A stretch of DNA of 43,826 nucleotides from Frigoribacterium sp. Leaf8 (GTDB lineage: Bacteria > Actinomycetota > Actinomycetes > Actinomycetales > Microbacteriaceae), in NCBI RefSeq assembly GCF_001421165.1, contig NZ_LMKB01000005.1, forward strand, positions 1,421,030 to 1,464,855, written 5' to 3'. Within the stretch, counting starts at the first letter, position 1. Every line of letters starts with the position of its first letter. The position numbers and the translations under genes are program-made. Under the pieces are notes generated by a model, which saw only the letters and a list, made by a program, of their open reading frames with translations, was not told the DNA's origin and searched no databases. Positions 1-10,716 of this stretch are shown piece after piece.

Positions 1-1993
<1,993 letters not shown>

Positions 1994-2108
1994 GCTCCCA
2001 GCAGTACAGGAGGAGCGCCGCCGGCGGCCAAGCTGAGCGCCGTACCCCGCCGAACCGTCCCGCCCGCCCCGCCCGCGCCTCCCCCGCCTGCCCGGCCCTC
2101 CCCGCCAC

Positions 2109-2168
2109 GAACCCCGTTCACGAAGATGAACCCCGTTTCCGCGTGGTTCAACTTCGTGAACGGGGTTC
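2109..2168. repeat. Upstream hairpin repeat with 17-bp perfect arms
   Basis: GAACCCCGTTCACGAAG (2109-2125) is perfectly inverted at 2152-2168, and the match continues inwards with mismatches. Bases 2109-2137 recur exactly at 3331-3359, on the other side of the 2286-3332 gene. Lies between the start of glgX and that gene. Confidence 0.85.
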
Positions 2169-2273
2169 ATGGCCTCGTGTCGAGGACGACCACGCCTCCC
2201 CCACACGCCGGGAGGGAGCTCCCACCGCCCCCAGGCGAGGAGGCGCGGATCACGCTGGTCGGGCGCCGCCCGT

Positions 2274-2279
2274 CACGCT
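2274..2279 (+). promoter_or_regulatory. Candidate -10 box for a leaderless start
   Basis: CACGCT ends 6 nt before the ATG at 2286. The 17 bases ending in ATGACC are identical to those before the lipid kinase gene at 20476. No convincing -35 was seen. Confidence 0.35.
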
Positions 2280-2285
2280 CGCCCC

Positions 2286-3332
2286 ATGACCAGCACCGCG
2301 CCCCACCTCTGCCCGCTCGTCTTCACCTCGACCCACGGGGGCACGACACGCGAGGCGCGACGCCTGCAGCTCGAGGCGCGGCGGGGATCGCTGGTCCGCG
2401 TCCATCGGGGCACCTACGCCGCCGCCGCCGACTGGGACGACCTCGACGCGCGAGGGCGGCACGTCGTCCTGACCAGGGCGGTCACCCGAGGGCTGGACCG
2501 ACGGTGCACGGTCTCCCACGACTCGGCCGCGGCCCTGTGGGGTCTGCCGCGGGTCCACGACGCCTACGCGGACGTGGTGACCGTCATCGATCCTCGGCGG
2601 ACGACCACGAGGCGTTCGACCGACCTCCTGCGCCGCCCCGGCTCGGTTCAGGCGGCCGACCGCGACGAACTCCACGGAGTGTGGCTCACGAGCCTCGAGC
2701 GGACCGCCGTCGACGTGGCTCGGAGCGCCTCGTTCGGCGATGCCGTGCTGTGTGTCGACGCCGTCCTGCGCCGCCTGGTCCTGCCCGACGGACACCGGAC
2801 GGGCGCTGCCGTCGAGGCCGAGTTCCTCCGCCGACGCACTCGACTCATGTCCCGACTGGGCCCGTCCTCACACCCGGGCGGACGGATGGCCCGTCGCGCC
2901 GTCGAGTTCTCGTCCGCGTGGGCCGAGAACGGAGGCGAATCCCTCCTGCGTGTCGTGCTGTTCGAACTGGGCTTGTCGTCGGTCGAGTTGCAGAAGACCT
3001 TCATCCTCGGCGACCGGTTCCTCGGACGCTGCGACGTCTTCCTCCGGACCTTCGGCGTCGCGGTCGAGTTCGACGGGCACATCAAGCTCACCGACCCCGA
3101 GATCCTCGCCGGACGGACTCCCGCGGAGGCCATCAGGCTTCGGGGACGTCGCGACCGCCGCCTCCTGCGCCATCCCGAGATCCGTCACGTGGTGCACTGC
3201 GAATACGCCGATCTGGTGTTCCCGGAGAGGCTGGTCGAACTCCTCCGGGCGGCCGACGTCCTCATCGATCCACGTCGGGTGACGCACGCTGCACGGGTCG
3301 CTCGACGGCGCTTCGTCGGGGCGTCCGGATGA
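2286..3332 (+). CDS. AbiEi-antitoxin-like protein with PD-(D/E)XK-like C-terminal domain
   Basis: 348 residues. The N-terminal half (about 1-160) has the pattern of AbiEi/type IV antitoxin-like regulators common in actinobacteria: REARRLQLEARRGSLVRVHRGTY (a winged-helix 'rough start' region) then CTVSHDSAAALWGLP. The C-terminal half resembles the Vsr/DUF559 endonuclease-like fold: an ES-x-R helix near ENGGESLLRVVLFELG, then GRCDVFLRTFGVAVEFDGHIK, which places Asp, Glu-x-Asp-Gly and Lys in the order of a PD-(D/E)XK site. No AbiEii toxin gene is adjacent. Start ATG at 2286 was chosen over upstream in-frame starts because homologous N-termini begin near here and a -10-like box lies 6 nt upstream. 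The stop codon runs into the downstream hairpin repeat. Whether it cuts DNA is unknown. Confidence 0.75.
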   Translation: MTSTAPHLCPLVFTSTHGGTTREARRLQLEARRGSLVRVHRGTYAAAADWDDLDARGRHVVLTRAVTRGLDRRCTVSHDSAAALWGLPRVHDAYADVVTVIDPRRTTTRRSTDLLRRPGSVQAADRDELHGVWLTSLERTAVDVARSASFGDAVLCVDAVLRRLVLPDGHRTGAAVEAEFLRRRTRLMSRLGPSSHPGGRMARRAVEFSSAWAENGGESLLRVVLFELGLSSVELQKTFILGDRFLGRCDVFLRTFGVAVEFDGHIKLTDPEILAGRTPAEAIRLRGRRDRRLLRHPEIRHVVHCEYADLVFPERLVELLRAADVLIDPRRVTHAARVARRRFVGASG

Positions 3333-3390
3333 ACCCCGTTCACGAAGATGAACCCCGTTCAATCGGGGTTCATCTTCGCAAACGGGGTTC
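3331..3390. repeat. Downstream hairpin repeat, second copy of the 2109 element
   Basis: Bases 3331-3357 pair with 3364-3390 (25 of 27 positions) around a 6-nt loop. The left arm repeats 2109-2137 exactly for 29 bp. It starts inside the stop codon of the preceding gene and could also act as its terminator, and as a bidirectional one for the convergent permease gene. Confidence 0.85.
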
Positions 3391-3421
3391 GCGCGCGTGC
3401 AGAAGGTTGGGGCAGGAGCGG

Positions 3422-5401
3422 CTAGCTGACGTGCACGTCGGGGCGGCGGCTGCGCGAGGGCTCGGCCCGGCGCAGCACCTCGCGGGTCACCGGTGCGACC
3501 TCGCCCACCCCGGTCAGGAAGAACCGCCCCATGTTGGACAGCGGGTTGCCCTCGGTCCACTCGAAGTAGATGTCGGGCACGACGCCGGTCTCGTCGCGGA
3601 TCGCCAGCAGCACGCTGGCCACGGCGTTCGGCACCGCGCCGCTCGTCGTGCGCAGCACCCGGTAGCCGTGCAGCGCGTGCCCCGTCACGACGAGGTCCTC
3701 CTCGAAGTTCGACGAGTCCCCCTTGTGCACCTCGAGGAAGATGACCGGCGAGCGCTGCGGGATGCCGCTGTACTTCCGCTCGGCCGTCAGCTTCTTCTTG
3801 TAGATCTCGGCGACCTCGCGCCCCGGCTCGTGGGCGATGACGCGGATCGTGCCGTACTCGTCGGCGTCCTCGCGCACGTACGCGAGCGCGGTGTCGTCCA
3901 GGGTGACCGAGGTCGCCCGCAGCTGGAACGAGCGTTGCACGCGCGAGACGAGCGACACCGCGATGATCCCGATGATGAAGATCGCGGCGATGCGCACGCC
4001 GTCGGGACGCTCGACGACGTTGGTGATGGTCGTGTAGACGAACACGAGGGCGACGACGCCGAAGCCGATCGTGCGCTTCCGCTGGCGCGCGCGTCGTGCC
4101 GACAGCGTCACGGCCACGGAGGCGCTGGTGATCAACACGAGGACCCCCGTCGCGTAGGCCCCGCCCTGGGCGTCGACGTCTGCCTCGAACACGATGGTGA
4201 TGACGAAGGCGATCACCGTGAACACCAGCACGAGGGGACGGACGGCCCGGGCCCACTGCGGCGCCATGCCGTAGCGCGGCAGGTAGCGCGGCACGAGGTT
4301 GAGCAGCCCGGCCATGGCCGACGCCCCGGCGAACCACAGGATGCAGATGGTGCTGACGTCGTACAGCGTGCCGAAGCCGTCGCCGAGGTACTGGTGAGCC
4401 AGGAACGCCAGGGCTCGGCCGTTGGCCGACCCGCCGGCCTGGAACTCGGCCTGGGGGATCAAGAGCGTGGTGACGAAGCTCGACAGGATCAGGAACGAGC
4501 TCATGATGATCGCGGCCGTGGCGAGCAGGCGACGGGCCCCGCGGATGCGTCCCACGGGTTTGGCCGGGGTGTCGGTCGGGTCGCCGGTGATCTGGGGCAT
4601 GACGGCCACCCCGGTCTCGAAGCCCGACAGGCCGAGGGCCAGCTTCGGGAAGACGATCAGCGCGATGCCGACCATCACGAACGGGTTGCCGTGCTGCACG
4701 GTCAGCGCTTCCCACCAGTTGCCGATGACCACCGGATTCTCGCCGATGTGGAAGAGCGACACGGCGATGACGACGAGGTTGAGCGTCAGGAAGATCGCGA
4801 CGAGCACGACCGCGATGCCGATCGCCTCGCGGAAGCCCCGCAGGAAGACGGCGGCGAGCAACGCGACCAACACGAGCGTCAGTGGCACCTCGGCCCCGTG
4901 GAACCACGACGGGGCGAACGGGTTCTCGACGGCGTGCGCCGTGGCGTCGGCCGCCGACAGGGTGATGGTGATCATGAAGTCCGTGGCGGCGAAGCCGAGC
5001 AGGACGAGGACGAACAGCTTGCCGCCCCACCAGGGCAGCAGGCGCTCGAGCATCGCGATCGAGCCCTCGCCGCGCGGGCTCTCACGGGCGACGCGGCGGT
5101 AGACGGGGAGCGCGCCGAACAGCGTCAGCAGCACCAGCACGATGGTCGCGAGGGGCGAGAGCAGCCCCGCCGCGACGGCCGCGATGGCCGGTTGGTACCC
5201 GAGGGTCGAGAAGTAGTCCACGCCGGTCAGGCACATCACCCGCCACCACGAGTGCGTCTTCTCCGGGGTCTCGGCGTGCGGACCCTGGTGCGTCCCCGCG
5301 GTCTCGGTGAGGCCGTGCAGCAGCCAGCTCCGCATCCGTCGCGTGGTCGGGTGCGAGGTCGGCGGTGCGACCCTGGCGGGTGACTCGGGCTGCGCGGACA
5401 C
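3422..5401 (-). CDS. APC-superfamily permease, possible KdpDE-linked potassium or amino-acid transporter
   Basis: 659 residues, about 12 membrane helices between residues 50 and 470, followed by a soluble C-terminal region of about 170 residues (from [16 protein letters not shown]) that is rich in beta-type segments. [16 protein letters not shown] near residue 60 is the unwound helix-1 signature of APC transporters, and [17 protein letters not shown] is another conserved segment. These proteins are usually annotated as amino-acid permeases, but the long cytoplasmic tail and the position directly downstream of kdpD-kdpE on the same strand argue for a role in potassium or osmotic balance. The GTG at 5401 (VSAQPES) is preferred because AGAGGA sits 5-6 nt upstream; an in-frame start at 5458 is less likely. 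Substrate is inferred, not shown. Confidence 0.8.
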   Translation of the reverse strand: MSAQPESPARVAPPTSHPTTRRMRSWLLHGLTETAGTHQGPHAETPEKTHSWWRVMCLTGVDYFSTLGYQPAIAAVAAGLLSPLATIVLVLLTLFGALPVYRRVARESPRGEGSIAMLERLLPWWGGKLFVLVLLGFAATDFMITITLSAADATAHAVENPFAPSWFHGAEVPLTLVLVALLAAVFLRGFREAIGIAVVLVAIFLTLNLVVIAVSLFHIGENPVVIGNWWEALTVQHGNPFVMVGIALIVFPKLALGLSGFETGVAVMPQITGDPTDTPAKPVGRIRGARRLLATAAIIMSSFLILSSFVTTLLIPQAEFQAGGSANGRALAFLAHQYLGDGFGTLYDVSTICILWFAGASAMAGLLNLVPRYLPRYGMAPQWARAVRPLVLVFTVIAFVITIVFEADVDAQGGAYATGVLVLITSASVAVTLSARRARQRKRTIGFGVVALVFVYTTITNVVERPDGVRIAAIFIIGIIAVSLVSRVQRSFQLRATSVTLDDTALAYVREDADEYGTIRVIAHEPGREVAEIYKKKLTAERKYSGIPQRSPVIFLEVHKGDSSNFEEDLVVTGHALHGYRVLRTTSGAVPNAVASVLLAIRDETGVVPDIYFEWTEGNPLSNMGRFFLTGVGEVAPVTREVLRRAEPSRSRRPDVHVS

Positions 5402-5532
5402 GGGTTCCTCTCGGACGTGCGGGGCGCACCGACCGGGAGGCGGGCACGCGCCCTGCAACGTTAGGCCTCGCGCGCCTCCCGGTGGTGACGTCCAGCGTTA
5501 GGAAACCGTGAGGATCCCGACGGCGACCGCGG

Positions 5533-6321
5533 TCACGCCTCCTCGACGACCTCTGCCCCGGCGTCGGGCACGAAGCGGTAGCCCATCCCGAGCACCGTGA
5601 CGAGGTGTCGCGGTGCGGCCGGCACGGGTTCGAGCTTCTTGCGGAGTTGCGCGAAGTAGAGCCTCAGGTAGCCGGTGTCCTTCGCGTGGAAGGGGCCCCA
5701 GACCTCGGTCAGGATGGTCTCGCGCGTGATCAGCTTGTCGGGGCTGTGCAGCAACAACTCGAGGATCTTCCACTCGGTCGGCGTCAGCCGGACGGCCGTG
5801 CCGCCGCTGCCCGCGCCGCCGCCCGCACCCGCGCCGCCGCGCGCACCCGCGCCGCCGCCCGCGCCGCCGCCCGGACGACGGACCACGGTCTTCGCCGCGA
5901 GGTCGACCTGTACGTCGCCGAACGTGACCACGGGCTGCTCGTCGTCGGTGCCCGAGGGCAACCGGCGGGTCTGCGCCCGGATGCGGGCGAGCAGCTCGTC
6001 CATCGAGAAGGGCTTCGTGACGTAGTCGTCGGCGCCCGCGTCCAACGCCTCGACCTTGTCGGCGGCGTCGGTGCGGCCCGACACGACGAGGATGGGCACG
6101 GTCGACCAGCCGCGCAGACCGGTGATCACCTCGACCCCGTCGAGATGGGGCATGCCGAGGTCGAGCATGACGAGGTCGGGGTGCCGGCTCGCCGCGAGGT
6201 CGAGCGCCTCCCGCCCGTCGGCGGCCGTGAAGACGTCGTAGCCGCGCGCGCCGAGGGTCACCTTGAGCGCCCGCAGGATCTGCGGGTCGTCGTCGGCGAT
6301 CAGGATCTTCACGGCGCTCAC
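5533..6321 (-). CDS. kdpE: KdpE-type response regulator
   Basis: 262 residues, OmpR/PhoB class. Receiver domain 4-118 with acidic pocket DDD (10-12), phospho-acceptor Asp54 in LDLGMP and Lys103 in VTKPF. Winged-helix domain from about 132 with LTPTEWKILELLL and VLGMGYRFVP. Odd feature: residues 150-174 are an almost pure Gly/Ala insertion inside the first beta-sheet of the DNA-binding domain, where relatives have a short turn; the DNA there (5806-5882) is a low-complexity GCC/CGC repeat. Start GTG at 6321 overlaps the kdpD stop as GTGA, so the two are translationally coupled. Regulates a potassium response together with KdpD; here the next gene downstream is the APC permease, not kdpFABC. Confidence 0.9.
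   Translation of the reverse strand: MSAVKILIADDDPQILRALKVTLGARGYDVFTAADGREALDLAASRHPDLVMLDLGMPHLDGVEVITGLRGWSTVPILVVSGRTDAADKVEALDAGADDYVTKPFSMDELLARIRAQTRRLPSGTDDEQPVVTFGDVQVDLAAKTVVRRPGGGAGGGAGARGGAGAGGGAGSGGTAVRLTPTEWKILELLLHSPDKLITRETILTEVWGPFHAKDTGYLRLYFAQLRKKLEPVPAAPRHLVTVLGMGYRFVPDAGAEVVEEA
5806..5882. repeat. Low-complexity GCC/CGC tract inside kdpE
   Basis: Short units of cgccgcccgc/acccgcgccg type, encoding Gly/Ala-rich residues 150-174 of KdpE. Such a tract is prone to length change by slippage in multiples of three. Confidence 0.8.
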
Positions 6322-8861
6322 GTGGCCGACCGTACCCGATCGGCCTCGCCTGCCCCGCCGGCCCCGGGCACCACCGGCAGCCCGACCACCATGGTCAACC
6401 CGCCGCCGGGGGTGTCGTCGAGTGCGAGCGTGCCGCCCATCGCCTCGACGAACCCCTTGCTGAGCGCCAGCCCGAGCCCGAGGCCCGTGCCGTTGTCGGT
6501 GTCGCCCAGCCGCTGGAACGCGACGAGGATCTCGTCCCGCCGTTCGACCGGGACCCCGGGTCCGCGGTCCACGACCCGCAGCTCGACCCGGTCGCCGAAG
6601 GCGCTCGTCGAGATGCGGACGCTCGCATCCGGCGGCGAGTGTCGCAGGGCGTTGTCGAGCAGGTTGACGACCACGCGCTGCAACAGCACGGCGTCGGCCC
6701 GCACGGGCGGCACCGTCGCCCGCAGCGCGAGCTCGACGTCGGCCGGCCCGAGGCCGAGCTCGTCGAGGGCGCCGAGCACGACCTCGTCGACGTCGACGTC
6801 GGCGGGCGTCACGGCGAGGGCCCCGGCCTGCACGCGGCTGACGTCGAGCAGGTCGGTGACCAGGGTCGAGAGCGAGTCGAGGCTCTCGTGGGCGGTGGAC
6901 AGCAGCTCGTCCCGGTCGGAGTCGCTCCAGGCGACGTCGGTCTGCCGCAGTCCGCTGACGGCGGCCGTCGCGGCGGCCAGCGGGCGACGCAGGTCGTGAC
7001 CGACGGCGGCGAGCAGGGCGCTGCGCATGCGGTCGACCTCGGCGAGCGGCGCGACCTGGCCTGCGGCCCGGCTCAGCTCGGAGTGCTCGAGGGCCGCCTC
7101 GACCTGCGCCGCGACGACGTCCAGGAGGCGCCGGTCGGCCGCCTGCAGTTCGGGTCCGGTCAGCTCGAGGGCTGCGTCGGCGCCCGCGGCGATCGACGTG
7201 GTGGTCCCGGCCGGGGACCCGGCTCCGGGACGGCCGTCGTCGGCGAGCCGCGCCTCCCCGATCTCGACCCCGCCCTGGACGACGCGCACCCGGGTCATGC
7301 CCAGGGCCTCGCGGGTGCGGCCGATCAGGGCCTGCAGGGCGTCCTGGCCGCGCAGCACGCTCCCCGCGACCGTGGCGAGCAGCTCGGTCTCGGCGAGCGC
7401 CCGGGCGGCGGCACGGCTGCGGCGTGCGGCCTGGTCGACCACGTAGCTGACGATCGCGGCGTTGAGCACGTACAGCACGAGTGCCGCCAGGTGCAGCGGC
7501 TCGGCGATGGTCAGCTGGTAGATCGGCGCGATGAAGAACAGGTCGAGCGTCACGCCCGAGAGCAGCGCCGCCAGCAGGGCCGGCCAGATGCCGCCCGTGA
7601 CGGCGACCACCACGACCAGCAGCTGGAAGACCAGCACGGTGCCCGCGATGGCGTCCTCCGAGCGGTGCCCGGCCAGCAGCCCGGTGAGCAGCGGCCCGGC
7701 CACGAGGGCGAGCACGAACCCGGCGATCACGCGGCGTCGCGACAGGGCCCCGCCGAGTCGCGGCAGCACCCGGTCGCGTCCGGCCGAGGAGTGGGTGACG
7801 ATGTGCACGTCGATGCGTCCCGACTCGCGGATCACCGTCGAGCCGATGCCGGGCCCGGTCAACGCCGCGGCCAGGCGCCCCCGCCGGCTGACGCCGATGA
7901 CGAGCTGCGAGGCGTTGACCCCGCGGGCGAAGGCGACGAGCGCGCGGGGCACGTCCGAGCCGACGACCTGGTGGTACGTGCCGCCGAGCTTCTCGACCAG
8001 GGCCCGCTGCGCCGCCAGGGCACCCGGCGCTCCCTGCCGGAGACCGTCCTGCGCACTGACGTGCACGGCGACGAGTTCCCCTCCGGAGGACCGGGCGGCG
8101 ATGCGGGCGCCCCGCCTGATCAGCGTCTCGCCCTCGGGGCCGCCGGTCAGGGCGACGACGACGCGCTCCCGGGCCTCCCAGGTGCTGTCGATGCCGTGCT
8201 CGTCGCGGTACGCCTTCAGCGCGCTGTCCACCTCGTCGGCCAGCCAGAGCAGCGCCAGCTCGCGGAGGGCCGTCAGGTTGCCGAGGCGGAAGAAGTTCGA
8301 GAGCGCCGCGTCGACCCGGTCGGCCGGGTAGACGACGCCCTCGGCCAGTCGGTCCCGGAGGGCCTGAGGGGCGAGGTCGACGAGCTCCACCTGGTCGGCC
8401 GCCCGCAGCACGGCGTCGGGCACCGTCTCGCGCTGCGTCGCCCCGGTGATGCGCTCGACCACGTCGGTGAGCGAGTCGACGTGCTGGACGTTGACGGTCG
8501 AGACGACGTCGATGCCGGCGACGAGCAGGGCCTCGACGTCCTGCCACCGCTTCTCGTGGGTGGAGCCGGGGGCGTTCGTGTGGGCGAGCTCGTCGACCAG
8601 CGCGAGCTGCGGTGCCCGCGCGAGCACCGCCTCCAGGTCGAGTTCGTCCAGCGCGACGCCGCGGTGGACGACCGCCCGGCGGGGCACGACCTCGAGGTCG
8701 CCGACCAGCGCCGAGGTCGCGCGCCGCCCGTGCGTCTCGACGACGGCCACGACGACGTCGACCCCTTCGGATCGCAACCGTGCCCCTTCTTCGAGCATCG
8801 TGTACGTCTTGCCCACGCCGGGCGCCGCCCCCAGCACCACCCGCAACCGCCCTCGCTTCAT
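6318..8861 (-). CDS. kdpD: Sensor histidine kinase KdpD
   Basis: 847 residues, full length for the family. N-terminal KdpD domain 3-210 with Walker A GAAPGVGKT (11-19) and LVDELAHTNAPGS (88-100); universal-stress-protein-like domain about 232-358; four closely spaced membrane helices about 378-475; GAF-like region about 490-595; HisKA with His622 in AVGHDLRRPLAA; ATPase domain with NLLDNALRHS (N box), DRGPGV (G1) and GTGLGLGLALSKG (G2). The kinase motif reads HDLRRPL instead of the usual HDLRTPL. Senses low potassium or ionic stress and phosphorylates KdpE. First gene of the kdpD-kdpE(-permease) unit, overlapping kdpE by 4 bp. Confidence 0.96.
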   Translation of the reverse strand: MKRGRLRVVLGAAPGVGKTYTMLEEGARLRSEGVDVVVAVVETHGRRATSALVGDLEVVPRRAVVHRGVALDELDLEAVLARAPQLALVDELAHTNAPGSTHEKRWQDVEALLVAGIDVVSTVNVQHVDSLTDVVERITGATQRETVPDAVLRAADQVELVDLAPQALRDRLAEGVVYPADRVDAALSNFFRLGNLTALRELALLWLADEVDSALKAYRDEHGIDSTWEARERVVVALTGGPEGETLIRRGARIAARSSGGELVAVHVSAQDGLRQGAPGALAAQRALVEKLGGTYHQVVGSDVPRALVAFARGVNASQLVIGVSRRGRLAAALTGPGIGSTVIRESGRIDVHIVTHSSAGRDRVLPRLGGALSRRRVIAGFVLALVAGPLLTGLLAGHRSEDAIAGTVLVFQLLVVVVAVTGGIWPALLAALLSGVTLDLFFIAPIYQLTIAEPLHLAALVLYVLNAAIVSYVVDQAARRSRAAARALAETELLATVAGSVLRGQDALQALIGRTREALGMTRVRVVQGGVEIGEARLADDGRPGAGSPAGTTTSIAAGADAALELTGPELQAADRRLLDVVAAQVEAALEHSELSRAAGQVAPLAEVDRMRSALLAAVGHDLRRPLAAATAAVSGLRQTDVAWSDSDRDELLSTAHESLDSLSTLVTDLLDVSRVQAGALAVTPADVDVDEVVLGALDELGLGPADVELALRATVPPVRADAVLLQRVVVNLLDNALRHSPPDASVRISTSAFGDRVELRVVDRGPGVPVERRDEILVAFQRLGDTDNGTGLGLGLALSKGFVEAMGGTLALDDTPGGGLTMVVGLPVVPGAGGAGEADRVRSAT

Positions 8862-8867
8862 GGGCTC

Positions 8868-8873
8868 AGCCTG
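8868..8873 (-). promoter_or_regulatory. Candidate -10 box of kdpD
   Basis: CAGGCT on the minus strand ends 6 nt before the kdpD ATG, the same geometry as many other starts in this window; implies a leaderless mRNA. Confidence 0.35.
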
Positions 8874-9115
8874 TCACCCCTGCGGACCCGAGCGTGCCGG
8901 ACGGGGACCACCCGCCGGGCACACGGGAACGCCCCGTGACCACGGGGGCCACGAGGCGTATGTCTCGAGGGGACCTGGCCCCCTCCGTGGTTCAGCTGGA
9001 GGGTCGCACCCGACGCGACCCTGCGCGATCTCACAGGGGGTTGTGTGCCTGGTGCCTCTCGAGGCCGTCCGACCCGAATCGGACTCTTGCAGGATACGCG
9101 ATCCGGAGGCTCCGT

Positions 9116-9128
9116 TGCCCATTGGGCA
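9116..9128. promoter_or_regulatory. Perfect dyad TGCCCA-T-TGGGCA upstream of the TetR gene
   Basis: Six-base arms around one central base. A second dyad, CCGA-A-TCGG, lies about 40 bp further upstream. Possible autoregulatory operator in the 302-bp divergent gap between kdpD and the TetR gene; the rest of that gap (8874-9115) shows no gene. Confidence 0.4.
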
Positions 9129-9163
9129 TGGAAATTCTCAGGAAGCCCCGGCACGATGGTCCG

Positions 9164-9829
9164 ATGCAGCAGACTCCGGCGCGTGGGGACCTCACCCGAT
9201 TCGGCACGGAAGCGGTCGGCGGGCGCGACGAGAAGCGTCGGGCGACGAGCCGTGGGCTCGCCGACGCGGCCTTCCGACTGGCGACCGAGAAGGGCTTCGA
9301 CGGCTTCGTCGTCGAGGACGTCACCGCTCTGGCCGGTTACTCGAGGCGCACCTTCGCGAACCACTACTCGTGCAAGGAGGACGCCGTGGCCTCGGTGCTC
9401 CTGAACAAGGCGGGCGCGGCGGTCGACGCCTCCGACCTGTCGATGCTCGCGTCCTTCCAGGGCACCGACATCGACCTGCTCGAGCTGCTGCTGCTGTCGG
9501 CCGTCGACGCCCAGCTCGTGGACTACATGATCAGCCTCCGCCACCTGCTGCGGACGCACGAACCCCTGCTGCCCTACGTGCTCGCGGTCGGCGTCCCCAT
9601 GACCGAACGCGTCGGCGACGTGATCGGCCTGGCCGTCGGCCCCTCGCGGGACGACCTGACCACGTCCTTGCTGATCCACTCGACCTGGGGTGCCGTCATC
9701 GCCGTGCTGCGCGGCGTCTACGACCCCTGGGTCGACACGACCACCGACGACGAACGCGTCGACGCCCTCCGCGCCTACTGGGCGACGACGTTCGAGCGCT
9801 TCCGCACGGGCTTCGGGCCCGTCGCCTGA
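9164..9829 (+). CDS. TetR-family transcriptional regulator
   Basis: 221 residues. Helix-turn-helix at about 25-70: TSRGLADAAFRLATEKGFDGFVVEDVTALAGYSRRTFANHYSCKEDAV, the classic TetR N-terminal pattern with recognition helix YSRRTFANHY. The C-terminal ligand domain (70-221) is helical and not diagnostic. ATG at 9164 was chosen; an in-frame ATG at 9128 would add 12 residues and would place the 9116-9128 dyad against the start codon. Its target is not evident: it stands alone, divergent from kdpD and convergent with the glycosyltransferase gene. Confidence 0.88.
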   Translation: MQQTPARGDLTRFGTEAVGGRDEKRRATSRGLADAAFRLATEKGFDGFVVEDVTALAGYSRRTFANHYSCKEDAVASVLLNKAGAAVDASDLSMLASFQGTDIDLLELLLLSAVDAQLVDYMISLRHLLRTHEPLLPYVLAVGVPMTERVGDVIGLAVGPSRDDLTTSLLIHSTWGAVIAVLRGVYDPWVDTTTDDERVDALRAYWATTFERFRTGFGPVA

Positions 9830-9852
9830 GCCGGTCCGCACCGCACCGCACG

Positions 9853-9912
9853 GCACCGCGTTTCGTGCTAGGCACCGGGTAGAGACGTGGCGCCGTGCAC
9901 GAAACGCGGTGC
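9853..9912. terminator. Convergent-gene hairpin with 16-bp perfect stem
   Basis: GCACCGCGTTTCGTGC (9853-9868) pairs perfectly with 9897-9912 across a 28-nt loop. It sits between the 3' ends of the TetR gene and the glycosyltransferase gene, so it can stop transcription from both sides; there is no U-tract. Confidence 0.65.
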
Positions 9913-9954
9913 GACACGCTGGGCTCGGGACGAGGAGGCGCGGCGCCGGCCTCG

Positions 9955-10716
9955 TCAGGCCAGCAGGTCCACGGCGAGGTAGCCGGCGTAGCCGCCCGAC
10001 GTGCGTCCGTCGCGCCGTCCCGAGGTCAGCACCTCGCCGACGTCCGAGGCGACGAGCGTCGCGCCCGCGTCACGCAGCCGGTCGACGAGGACGTTGTCCT
10101 CGTGCAGGTCGACGGGTGCGAACCCGCCGACGGACCGGTACGACGACGCCCGCACCCCCAGGTTGGCGCCGTGCACGTGGCCGTTCGGCCGCCCGGGCGT
10201 GTGCCGGGCCGTCCAGGCCGCGATCTGCCGCGGCGAGAGGTCGGCGAAGTCCGGGCGCACGGTCCCGATCACGACGTCGGCGCCCGAGGCGGCCCGGTCG
10301 AGCTGGTCGTCGATCCAGCCCGGCGGCACGACCGAGTCGGCGTCGGTGCAGGCGAGCCACACCGCGTCGAGCGGCAGGTCGTCCAAGGGCGCGCCGAGCT
10401 CGTCCAGGGCGACGTCGACGCCGACGGCCCGTGCGACGCCGACCCCGCGGGCCTCGATCTCGACGACGGTCACGCGGGCGTGCGCACGAGCGGCAGCCAC
10501 CGTCCCGTCGGTGCAGGCGTCGGCCACGAGGACGACGACGACCCGCACCTCCGGATGGGTCCTGGCCGTGTGCCGCCGCGCGACGTCGACGCCGTCGAGG
10601 GCGCGCGAGACGAGTTCCTCCTCGTCGTGCGCGGGGACGACGACCGCGACGGCCCGCACGGGGCGGGCCGGGGTCGGGGCCGGGGGCGGGGTCGATCGGG
10701 CGGGCGCGTCGCTCAT
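9955..10716 (-). CDS. Family 2 glycosyltransferase
   Basis: 253 residues. After a Pro/Ala-rich N-terminus the GT-A domain begins with VAVVVPAHDEEELVSRALDGV (about 23-43), followed by VVVLVADACTDGT, then the DxD-type metal site WLACTDADSVVPPGWI (about 122-136) and the acceptor-side HEDNVLVDRLRDAG near 203. No membrane helices, so cytoplasmic. ATG at 10716 overlaps the stop of the preceding PIG-L/methyltransferase gene (ATGA), making it the last gene of a three-gene operon. The sugar donor and acceptor are unknown. In this setting the enzyme could build or extend a glycosylated product that the PIG-L domain deacetylates. Confidence 0.88.
   Translation of the reverse strand: MSDAPARSTPPPAPTPARPVRAVAVVVPAHDEEELVSRALDGVDVARRHTARTHPEVRVVVVLVADACTDGTVAAARAHARVTVVEIEARGVGVARAVGVDVALDELGAPLDDLPLDAVWLACTDADSVVPPGWIDDQLDRAASGADVVIGTVRPDFADLSPRQIAAWTARHTPGRPNGHVHGANLGVRASSYRSVGGFAPVDLHEDNVLVDRLRDAGATLVASDVGEVLTSGRRDGRTSGGYAGYLAVDLLA

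Noticed and set aside
2250-2795. Minus-strand gene opposite the AbiEi-like protein
   Set aside because: Antisense shadow; the plus-strand frame has recognisable AbiEi-like and nuclease-like motifs.
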